DNA from: Candidatus Thioglobus pontius
GTDB lineage: Bacteria; Pseudomonadota; Gammaproteobacteria; PS1; Pseudothioglobaceae
Direction: 5' to 3'
Assembly (NCBI GenBank): GCA_014384345.1
Contig: JACNGB010000033.1
Span: forward strand, 1-33,017
Length of the DNA stretch: 33,017 bases
The notes under the pieces were generated by a model. It did not search any database. It saw only the letters and a list, made by a program, of their open reading frames with translations, and was not told the DNA's origin. Positions 26,271 through 33,017 of the stretch are shown piece by piece (the stretch's first letter is position 1; every line of letters begins with the position of its first letter). The position numbers and the translations under genes were made by a program.

Positions 26271-26960
26271 TTATTTACTAAAAAATAAGGATCGACTCTG
26301 CAAGGGCTTGTCACCCAATAGCGGTTTCAATCTAAGTCGATTTAAATCTCTACAAGCCCTTAGCTGTTGCATATCAGGCATATTATTAAGATCATCAGCC
26401 AATAATTGTCTGATTAATTTTCCTGATATTTTACCTGTAACACTAGCAGCAAACCCACCCTGATGTTGATATTCGTAAACACTGTTTTCTTGTATTTCTT
26501 CACCATTAATGTCGTATGAAAAATCAATACCATAACCCAATTCTTGCAGCAGATTATTTTCAAATAAACGCAATAACCAATGATGAAATTTCGCATCAAT
26601 CACGCTTAATTGTCCAACAAATTTTTTATAGATTTCAAATAATTCAGGATGAGGATCTTGCTCTTGCAGTAGTCTTGATATTAGCTCATTGACATACATA
26701 CCTAAAATTAAACATTCGCCCTTTAAGTGTCTAGGGGTGTCACTAACCTCCCAGTTATTCAGCCCCTTTAATTCGCCTCGTCCACTATAAGAAATTTTTA
26801 GCTGTTGAAATACTTGAATAGGTGTTTTTGACTTACGCAAACCTCGGCCAACCAAACGAATTTTTCCATGCTCTTGAGTAAAAAAGTCTAATAACAATGA
26901 AGAATCTTTAAACGCTCGACGATGAATTAAAAAAGCGGGTGTAAGATCAACTTTAGTCAT
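26271..26960 (-). CDS. recO: DNA repair protein RecO
   Basis: Helps RecR load RecA on SSB-coated DNA in recombination repair. The 229-residue protein has the N-terminal OB fold ([36 protein letters not shown], read in parts, about 8-43) and a helical C-terminal domain with [12 protein letters not shown] and [19 protein letters not shown]. The zinc cysteines of some RecO proteins are absent, as in E. coli. It overlaps era by eight bases. Confidence 0.93.
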   Translation of the reverse strand: MTKVDLTPAFLIHRRAFKDSSLLLDFFTQEHGKIRLVGRGLRKSKTPIQVFQQLKISYSGRGELKGLNNWEVSDTPRHLKGECLILGMYVNELISRLLQEQDPHPELFEIYKKFVGQLSVIDAKFHHWLLRLFENNLLQELGYGIDFSYDINGEEIQENSVYEYQHQGGFAASVTGKISGKLIRQLLADDLNNMPDMQQLRACRDLNRLRLKPLLGDKPLQSRSLFFSK

Positions 26961-27837
26961 ACCCTAGTGAAGCAAGCGAACGCTTAGAATCAGACCAACC
27001 AGTTGAAACTTTGACCCATAGCTTCAAGAAAACTTTGCGATCTAAAAAACCTTCAATACTTTGACGTGACTCAGTGCCAATTATTTTTAACATTTCGCCT
27101 TTGTTGCCAATCACAATAGTTTTTTGCGATTCCTTTTCAACAAAAATTCTTGCTGCGATTCGCTGCATATTGCCATCTAACTCATACTGCTCAATCTCTA
27201 CCGTTAGATCATAAGGCAACTCATCTTCAAGATGACGCATCAGCTTTTCACGAATAAATTCTGCCACCACAAACTTTTCCGACCGATCAGTAATATAATC
27301 TGCATCAAAAATCATTGGCTGCTCAGGCAAATGTTTCAGCACCAAGGTTCTTAATGCATTAGTGTCTTTTTGTTTAAATGCAGACAGTGGGAACAAATCG
27401 GTTGGCTGATATTTTTGCGATATTTTTTCTAAAAATGGCAGTACTGCTTGCGCTGATGCCAATTTATCAATTTTATTAATACACATAACAACCGGCACAT
27501 CAATTTTACTCACGTGTTCTAAAACACGCGCATCTTCCTTGGTCCACTTGCCTGCTTCAACCAACCATAGAATCATGTCTACGTCTTTAATACTTGAGCT
27601 TGCCGCGCGATTCATGTAGGCGTTAATAGCTTTCTTATTGCCAATATGAACACCTGGTGTATCTACAAACACCATTTGGTAATCATCCGTTGTATCAATC
27701 GCATGAATACGGTGGCGCGTGGTTTGTGGTCGGTGTGAGGTAATAGAAAGTTTTTGCCCAATAAGCTCATTAACCAAAGTAGATTTACCTACATTTGGAC
27801 GACCAACAACTGCGATAAATCCTGCTTGAAATGCCAT
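26953..27837 (-). CDS. era: GTPase Era
   Basis: Essential GTPase that binds the 3' end of 16S rRNA during 30S assembly. The 294-residue protein has G1 GRPNVGKST (12-20), DTPG (with VFVDTPGVHIG), NKIDKL (about 121-126) and the C-terminal KH domain with VIGNKGEMLKIIGTESRQ (about 240-257). It is coupled to rnc by a one-base stop/start overlap (TAATG). Confidence 0.97.
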   Translation of the reverse strand: MAFQAGFIAVVGRPNVGKSTLVNELIGQKLSITSHRPQTTRHRIHAIDTTDDYQMVFVDTPGVHIGNKKAINAYMNRAASSSIKDVDMILWLVEAGKWTKEDARVLEHVSKIDVPVVMCINKIDKLASAQAVLPFLEKISQKYQPTDLFPLSAFKQKDTNALRTLVLKHLPEQPMIFDADYITDRSEKFVVAEFIREKLMRHLEDELPYDLTVEIEQYELDGNMQRIAARIFVEKESQKTIVIGNKGEMLKIIGTESRQSIEGFLDRKVFLKLWVKVSTGWSDSKRSLASLGYD

Positions 27838-28505
27838 TATTTTTTCTCCTTAAGCTTTTCCAGCAAAATTTGTGCACACGATTGCTCAGCGCGTTTAATA
27901 CTTTTAGCATCTTGATCAACTTGAATATTCTGATCAGCCAAGAAGCAATTAACGGTAAAAATGGCATTATGATCTTTACCTACGGTCTTGATAAGCTCGT
28001 ATTTTGGCAGGGCATTGTTGCGCTTTTGTAAATATTCTTGCAGTTGTGTTTTAGGATCTTTTAAAGAATCATTCGGATTGATTTCGTCAAGTAATTCTTT
28101 AAATAGATCCAAAATAACCGTATTGATCGTTTCTAAATCAGAGTCTAATAAAATAGCACCGAAAATCGCCTCAACCGCATCTGCTTGAATAGACTCACGT
28201 CGATAACCGCCACTCTTTAATTCTCCCGAACCTAAAATCAACACCTCGGATAAATTTAGCATAATGCCGAATTTTGCCAACGTTTGACCGCGCACTAGGT
28301 GTGATCTAAGGCGAGATAACTTTCCTTCTTCGACATAAGGAAAACGCTTGTACAATTCTCGAGAAATAACCAGACCTAAAATACTGTCACCCAAAAACTC
28401 AAGACGCTCATTATTTTTCTTACCCATGCTTCGATGCGTCAATGCAAGCGTTAACAGCGATAAATCTTTAAATTGATAGTTGAGTTTTTGTTGTAATTTT
28501 TCCAT
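27837..28505 (-). CDS. rnc: ribonuclease III
   Basis: Cuts double-stranded RNA, including rRNA precursors. The 222-residue protein has the catalytic signature NERLEFLGDSILGLVIS (32-48; E35 to D42), the second acidic site with QADAVEAIFGAILLDSD (about 108-124), and a C-terminal dsRNA-binding domain (about 150-220, DPKTQLQEYLQ). Length fits E. coli (226). It is the first gene of rnc-era-recO-pdxJ-acpS. Its start lies about 40 bp from the divergent Cas6-like gene. Confidence 0.97.
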   Translation of the reverse strand: MEKLQQKLNYQFKDLSLLTLALTHRSMGKKNNERLEFLGDSILGLVISRELYKRFPYVEEGKLSRLRSHLVRGQTLAKFGIMLNLSEVLILGSGELKSGGYRRESIQADAVEAIFGAILLDSDLETINTVILDLFKELLDEINPNDSLKDPKTQLQEYLQKRNNALPKYELIKTVGKDHNAIFTVNCFLADQNIQVDQDAKSIKRAEQSCAQILLEKLKEKK

Positions 28506-28506
28506 C

Positions 28507-28512
28507 TATAAT
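28507..28512 (+). promoter_or_regulatory. possible -10 box of the Cas6-like gene
   Basis: A perfect TATAAT (28507-28512) lies 31 bases before the ATG at 28544, in the short rnc/cas6 divergent gap. No convincing -35 box is present at 16-18 bp, so the assignment is weak. Confidence 0.35.
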
Positions 28513-28543
28513 GACGCAATAATAATTTATTACTTAAGTTTGT

Positions 28544-29212
28544 ATGTTTTGGCAAGAAGACACTAAAGAAGAACATTTTACGCTTCCTGAGGCTATTCAA
28601 GAGGTTAGCTTTAAAATCCAGTCAAAAATACTGCCCATGGATCATCATTTTTTACTGGCTGAAGCACTACTAAAACACCTGCCCTGGCTAAGAGATGCTA
28701 ATGCCGGCATTCATGATATTAGTGTGGCAGATGGCAATGGCTGGGAGCAAAATAAAGAAGGTGGATTTTACTACCCTTCAAAACGCTCTAAACTGACTTT
28801 ACGCCTCCCTACTGAGCATATTGAAGCTGCTAAGGAGCTGAGTGGAAAAACACTAAATTTGGGTGACTATCAAATCAAAGTGGTTAAATACATTGGTACA
28901 AAGCTACTGAGCGATATGCCAGTTTTGTTCGCCAAACAAGTTGCTTGTGAATCAAACCTCAGTGAAGATGATTTTTTAAAATTGTGTTTCGAACAGTTGT
29001 CTAAATTAGGCATTCAAGTTAAAAAGATGATGGCCGGCTTAGAAAGTAATATTCAAACTGATATTGGCAAAATTCATACTCGCTCTTTAATGCTAGCCGA
29101 CCTTAAAAAAGATGAATCAGTACTATTACAAGAAAAAGGCCTTGGTGATTATCGCCTATTAGGTTGCGGGTTATTCGTTCCTCAAAAAAACATCGAAACC
29201 ATCGAAAGCTAA
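28544..29212 (+). CDS. Cas6/Cmx6-family (RAMP-fold) protein without a CRISPR locus
   Basis: The 222-residue protein matches what I know of the type I-MYXAN Cas6/Cmx6 family. Features in order are a first RAMP strand-helix (VSFKIQSKILPMDHHFLLAEALLKHLPWLR, read in parts, 21-50), GIHDIS (55-60), SKRSKLTLRLP (about 83-93), GKTLNLGDYQIKV, and the C-terminal glycine-rich loop GLGDYRLLGCGLFVP (about 199-213). Cas6 enzymes cut CRISPR precursor RNA, often with a histidine in the first domain; here LPMDHH (30-35) offers H34/H35. No other cas gene or repeat array is in the window. It is followed 73 bases later by an exported double-thioredoxin protein on the same strand. Family is fairly sure; a CRISPR function is not. 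Confidence 0.8.
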   Translation: MFWQEDTKEEHFTLPEAIQEVSFKIQSKILPMDHHFLLAEALLKHLPWLRDANAGIHDISVADGNGWEQNKEGGFYYPSKRSKLTLRLPTEHIEAAKELSGKTLNLGDYQIKVVKYIGTKLLSDMPVLFAKQVACESNLSEDDFLKLCFEQLSKLGIQVKKMMAGLESNIQTDIGKIHTRSLMLADLKKDESVLLQEKGLGDYRLLGCGLFVPQKNIETIES

Positions 29213-29249
29213 TTCTAGACTTGTGCTGATCAAGTTTTTAGACTAGAAT
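29212..29249 (+). promoter_or_regulatory. inverted repeat overlapping a promoter of the thioredoxin-fold gene
   Basis: ATTCTAG (29212-29218) pairs with CTAGAAT (29243-29249), and inside it ACTTG (29219-29223) pairs with CAAGT (29231-29235). The same stretch reads as a promoter: TTGTGC (29221-29226), 17-bp spacer, TAGAAT (29244-29249). A strong SD (GGGGAGAGG) precedes the ATG at 29286. The hairpin could be an operator, a weak terminator of the Cas6-like gene or an RNA structure. Confidence 0.45.
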
Positions 29250-29285
29250 CTTCAAATATCTACAAAAATACTCTGGGGAGAGGTT

Positions 29286-30317
29286 ATGCGCATACTGTTT
29301 GCTAGTTTTTTACTCTTGTTGTCAACTTATAATTTTGCACACGAACACGAGCCTTCGGGGGATTACCTAGGTGCCAAGATTGTTGATGAATTGCCTAATT
29401 GGTTCAAAGCTACTTTTATGGATTTTTCTGAAGATTTGGAAGAGGCCGCTGATGAAGGAAAGCATGTGATGATTTACTTTCATCAAGACGGCTGCCCCTA
29501 CTGCGCAAAATTAGTACAAGATAACTTTCATGATAAAAAGCTCGTTGCCAAACTACAAAAGAACTTTGACACCATTGAAACCAACATGTGGGGAGATCGC
29601 GAACTGGTTGATTGGCAAGGAAATGAATTAACAGAAAAAGAATTTTCAACACAAATGAAAATTCAATTCACCCCTACCCTAGTCTTCCTAAACCCTAAAG
29701 GTGAAACCCTACTCCGACTCAATGGCTATCAGTCTATTGAAAAAATGCATGCAACACTTGACTATATTGCTAATAAAACATACCTCAAGCAAACCTATGC
29801 TAGCTATCTAAACAACCTAAAGAAAAATAAAACAGGTACGCTAAATGCCCACCCTATTTTTGAATCTGGTCCGCACATGCTAGCCAGAAGCCAAACCATG
29901 CCGGCAGAAAAATATTTAGCTGTATTTTTTGAGGAGCCTAATTGCAAATCTTGTGATAATTTACACAAAGAACTCATGCCATTAAAAGACACTCAAGACT
30001 ATTTAAGTCAAATGCAAGTGGTGCGCTTTAACGCACTATCTGATGAAAAACTAATCACCCCTGCAGGTAAACAAACCACCGCCAAAGATTGGTATGACGA
30101 ACTCAATCTTACCTACAAGCCAGCGATTGTATTTTTTGATAAAACCGGCGAAGAAATCATCAGACGGGATGCGTTTTTCAAAGCGTATCACACCCACGGC
30201 ATCATGACTTATGTGCTCTCTGGTGCCTACAAAACTCAGCCAAACTTTCAGCGTTATTTAGAGGATAAATCAGACAAGTTACGCGAGCAAGGTATTACCG
30301 TAGATCTTTGGAAATAG
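29286..30317 (+). CDS. exported protein with two thioredoxin-like domains (SoxW-like)
   Basis: The 343-residue protein has a signal peptide (1-18, NFA cut site). Thioredoxin domain 1 has YFHQDGCPYC (C70, C73) and the cis-proline in QFTPTLVF (P130). Domain 2 has FFEEPNCKSC (C220, C223) and YKPAIVFFDKTGEE. Both motifs keep the CxxC pair, so two redox centres are likely in the periplasm. The domain style (GDRELVDWQGNELTEKEF insert, NPKGETLLRLNGY) resembles SoxW/DsbD-gamma-like thioredoxins that supply electrons to sulfur-oxidation or cytochrome maturation factors. No sox gene is in the window. It lies downstream of the Cas6-like gene and ends two bases from the convergent autotransporter. Confidence 0.8.
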   Translation: MRILFASFLLLLSTYNFAHEHEPSGDYLGAKIVDELPNWFKATFMDFSEDLEEAADEGKHVMIYFHQDGCPYCAKLVQDNFHDKKLVAKLQKNFDTIETNMWGDRELVDWQGNELTEKEFSTQMKIQFTPTLVFLNPKGETLLRLNGYQSIEKMHATLDYIANKTYLKQTYASYLNNLKKNKTGTLNAHPIFESGPHMLARSQTMPAEKYLAVFFEEPNCKSCDNLHKELMPLKDTQDYLSQMQVVRFNALSDEKLITPAGKQTTAKDWYDELNLTYKPAIVFFDKTGEEIIRRDAFFKAYHTHGIMTYVLSGAYKTQPNFQRYLEDKSDKLREQGITVDLWK

Positions 30318-30319
30318 AT

Positions 30320-32964
30320 CTAAAACTTCAACCCAACCTTAACCGCCAAGCTATCCGAGTATCCTGCATCAACTGCCTCAGTTCTTTCGTAGCTGATTGA
30401 GCTATCCCATTCATCTTTAGTGTATAGGTCTGCACCTAAGACAAACTTCCAGTTTGAATCGGCTTTGTTATCAAGCTCTAGCTGATAGTTAGTCGTCTCA
30501 TTGTTGTAATGCATATTAACCATTGATGAGCCTGAGACATCTGCACCATATTCAAACTTCATAAACGGTCTGATGTTGCCGTTTTGGATTGGGATTAAGT
30601 AGTCTGCATCAACGCCTGCTGATAGCACGGTTGAGTCAATCGTTTGCTCACCATAGGTGAGTGCGGTAGCACCGCCTGTTTCAGAGTAGCCATCATACCA
30701 AGTGCGTGAAGCGTACAATTTGCCATAAGGCGATAAAGAGAAGCTGCCTACGTTAACAGTCTTCTGCTTAAACATTAGCGAGGTAAAGAACTGATTAGCA
30801 TCGTGTGCACCTATTAAAGTATCTGAGCCATCGATACGAGTCTTATCTACGTTGATATGACCATAGCCCACTATTGCTTGTGCCAAATCCTTATCATTTT
30901 GTCTGATAACACCATAAGCAGAGAGTGAGTAGCTGTCTGCATCAACGGTAGAGTTATTGGTGGTATCAGCATCACTCTTACCAATACCTAACACTACACC
31001 AACAATATGCCCTGCATTGTCTGAGGATTGATTGTCATCTTTGATGATTCTATCAAAACCTAGAGAGATGTTCTGAGTCTCAGAGTCTTGTGCAGATGAG
31101 TTCGAAGTAGAATATGTTTTACCTACGGTAATACGCCCTTCAGTCCAAACGTTCCAGTCGCCCATTACTTTGGTATTGCTGGTGGCGTTAAGCACTTTAT
31201 CAATCGTGTCTTCGCGCACCTTGGCAAATTCATTATAAGCAACACTACTTAAGCCTTGTTTGGTGTCATCCGTTATGGCACTCACTTCTGGTGCTTCACC
31301 GTTTTTAATGTTGTTACGTATTAATTTAACAAACTCATTATTTAGCTCTAGCTTACCAGGTTTAACATAAGCGGTGTTCATTAGCTTATCTACCGTCGGG
31401 TTAGCAAAGTTAAGTCTAATACCTTGATGTGATAAATTACTACTACGAGCATTAACGCTTAGCCAACTCAATCTATTATCAACTGCATTAAGGCTCATCA
31501 TTACAGCGTCGATAGCAACGCCACTCATAGATTTAATACTTGTATTTACATCTATTTTGCTACCTGGATTTAATAAACAAATCCAAATAAATTGAGCGTC
31601 ATTTGTGTTGGCATTGTTTGACGAATCAGTAAACATTCCAGATTTCACACTAACTGTAGCTGTAACACCCTCTGTAATTGGCGTTAACGTTGCTGTGTAA
31701 ACGGTAGATGAGGTTGCACTAAAACTTGAGAGCGTTCCATTGCTTACCGTAATGTCATCAACAGCAAAGTTAGAAGTGGCTTTATTAGAGGTAAAAGTCA
31801 TTGTCAGTGTTGCATCGTCTGAGGTTGAGCCATTTGCAACACTACTAGCACCACTGGCAGTGATGGTCATTGTTGGTCCGGTTGAGTCGCCAGATAAAGT
31901 GGTAAAGTTAAGTGTGGTTGTGTCACTAATACCTGCATAAGAGTTTGATGAAGAATCATCAAAAGCAGTTGAAGCAATTTGTAAATAATAACCCGTTGAA
32001 TTGTCTAAATCAACTGCTGGGTTAATGGTGATGGTGGTCGAACCTGAACCTGATATATCTGAAGTTACATCAAAGGTTTCTACAGTTGAGTCATCAGAGG
32101 TTTTTTTAAGGGTAATGTTGCCGCTCTCAGCATCAACCGCTTCGCTAAAAGTTAGAGTAATGTTGCTACTGGCATTAAAGTTATTTGACCCATCAGCAGG
32201 TGAAGATGAGGATAGAGTTGGCGCATCTTCATCCAAATCAGTTACTGTGATGGTGATAGATTGAGTGCTAGCATTACCAGCAGTGTCGGTTGCTGTGGCG
32301 GTAAAGCTATAAGAGGATTTAGTCTCATAATCAGGGGCTGAGTCAAAAGTAACAACGCCTGTTGATGAATTAATACTAAAAGATGCTGAGTCGCCACCAC
32401 TGATTGAATAAGTAATTGTATTGGTGTCTGTCGCGTTAATATCAATTGCAGTGGTTTGGTTTTCAGCAACGCTAGCTGTAGATGATGAAGATACGCTTGG
32501 TGAGGTGGTATCTCCAATAACGGTAAAGTTCGATGTTGCACTACTTACATTTCCAGAAGAGTCAGTTTCTTTAACGTTGAACTGATAAGTTGTTCCATTA
32601 GCAACAGTCGCTGTATAACTCCAAGAAGTTCCACTAATCGTTGCTGCTCCTAACGAGGATGCTGCGTTAAACACTTCAACGCTAGACCCAGATTCATTAG
32701 ATCCTGATAATACTAAAGCAGTATCATCTGTAGCATCTCCAGAACTAAGCGTGCCTGTAATGCTTCCCACATTATCTGTAGCAGCAGAGAACACGGCAGT
32801 TGGCGCATCTTCATCCAAATCAGTTACTGTGATGGTGATAGATTGAGTGCTAGCATTACCAGCAGTGTCGGTTGCTGTGGCGGTAAAGCTATAAGAGGAT
32901 TTAGTCTCATAATCAGGGGCTGAGTCAAAAGTAACAACGCCTGTTGATGAATTAATACTAAAAG
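30320..32964 (-). CDS. autotransporter-like adhesin with Ig-like and cadherin-like repeats, 5' end lost
   Basis: The minus-strand frame is open from 32974 to the stop at 30320 with no credible start; the frame before it is interrupted by foreign sequence at 32965. From the N-terminal side there is part of a cadherin-like repeat (SINSSTGVVTFDSAPDYETK, ending TDLDEDAPT), an Ig-like unit, a second and complete cadherin-like repeat with the same ending, a SwmB/SbsA-type Ig domain (SPADGSNNFNASSNITLTFS) and another Ig-like unit (DDITVSNGTLSSFSAT). After a linker, a C-terminal beta barrel of about 280 residues starts near MGDWNVWTEGRITVGK and ends SLAVKVGLKF with the terminal Phe of outer-membrane proteins. 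The passenger is Ser/Thr/Asp-rich and cysteine-poor, consistent with a surface adhesin. Probably the 3' part of a longer gene. Confidence 0.8.
32216..32382. repeat. 167-bp exact direct repeat, copy A
   Basis: Identical base for base to 32798-32964. The offset of 582 bp is 194 codons, so both copies are in the same frame of the adhesin and encode the second half of a cadherin-like domain up to TDLDEDAPT. Confidence 0.95.
32798..32964. repeat. 167-bp exact direct repeat, copy B, cut at its right end
   Basis: Same sequence as 32216-32382. Copy A continues into the first half of the cadherin-like domain, but copy B breaks off at 32964/32965 into unrelated sequence, which marks the junction with the foreign DNA. 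Confidence 0.95.
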
Positions 32965-33017
32965 TAAATTCGCATCATAAGTGCACAACTAAGTTTAATT
33001 AGCAATGGTGTATTTTG
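32965..33017 (-). mobile_element. probable end of an insertion sequence (IS30-like, tentative)
   Basis: From 32965 the sequence no longer matches the adhesin repeat. On the minus strand it contains the end of a frame (K-Y-T-I-A-N, stop at 32995-32997) followed by ACTTAGTTGTGCACTT and then GAATTTA at the junction. A transposase stop a short distance before a terminal repeat containing GTTG..CACTT..GAATTTA resembles IS30-family ends as I remember them, but only 53 bases are available. It splits the adhesin gene and coincides with the window edge. Confidence 0.45.

Noticed and set aside
26264-26314. Longer pdxJ start inside recO
   Set aside because: The extra 17 residues do not belong to the family; the internal Met gives the standard N-terminus [11 protein letters not shown].
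31740-32541. Overlapping frames on both strands inside the adhesin region
   Set aside because: They are by-products of Ser/Thr/Asp-rich repetitive coding; their translations are low-complexity and lack any domain.
32816-32818. Start of the adhesin at the TTG 32818
   Set aside because: The same frame is open and clearly coding upstream to 32964 (cadherin-like repeat), so this is an internal codon, not a start.
1-33017. CRISPR array to accompany the Cas6-like gene
   Set aside because: No regularly spaced direct repeats of 25-40 bp were found by reading either strand; the only long repeats are the adhesin duplication and the inverted repeats described.

Overview
The window is an AT-rich stretch of bacterial chromosome. 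It carries mostly housekeeping genes of a gammaproteobacterium, with a few accessory pieces. Gene order is typically gammaproteobacterial: ihfB next to rpsA and cmk, rnc-era-recO-pdxJ-acpS in one run, ffh divergent from ypjD, and mlaC-murA-hisG-hisD. The low GC, the small intergenic gaps, the cbb3-oxidase assembly gene ccoS, the Cas6/Cmx6-like gene and the SoxW-like double thioredoxin protein would fit a marine sulfur oxidiser of the SUP05/Thioglobus type or a related symbiont. That placement is inference from gene content, not a search result.

Layout. 1-420: no gene; a promoter pointing out of the left edge and a repeat-bearing stretch beside the 3' end of a tRNA-Lys gene (423-498). 568-6369 (minus strand): one compact run ccmH > yjbQ > TPR protein > lysS > cmk > rpsA > ihfB (cytochrome c maturation, lysyl-tRNA synthesis, CMP kinase, ribosomal S1, IHF-beta), with a clear terminator between rpsA and ihfB. 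6433-8834 (plus): uup and a small HAD phosphatase. 8831-10799 (minus): uvrC and a 58-residue membrane protein. 10846-14682 (plus): mlaC, murA, hisG, hisD, nearly without gaps.

14683-15573 is a repeat-rich patch. It holds a 128-bp palindrome abutting hisD, a second imperfect inverted repeat, a shredded histidine-kinase 3' end, bolA, and a 271-bp MITE-like element with about 33-bp terminal inverted repeats and TTAA at both ends. 15570-18895 (minus) joins aquaporin, arsenate reductase, CcoS, a PhoU-like protein and a Pit phosphate transporter, a plausible phosphate/arsenate module. 18992-23066: ffh (minus), ypjD (plus), lepA (minus). 23111-25122 (plus): two tandem peroxiredoxins, ubiG and a small secreted protein with its own promoter. 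25119-28505 (minus): rnc-era-recO-pdxJ-acpS.

28544-30317 (plus) is the most unusual part: a Cas6/Cmx6-family RNA-processing protein with no other cas gene or CRISPR array in the window, followed by an exported protein with two thioredoxin folds (CPYC and CKSC). 30320-32964 (minus) is the 3' part of a large adhesin-like autotransporter with Ig-like and cadherin-like repeats and a C-terminal beta barrel. Its upstream part is cut off inside a repeat by foreign sequence at 32965-33017 that looks like the end of an insertion sequence, possibly IS30-like. The right edge of the window therefore probably coincides with a mobile element.
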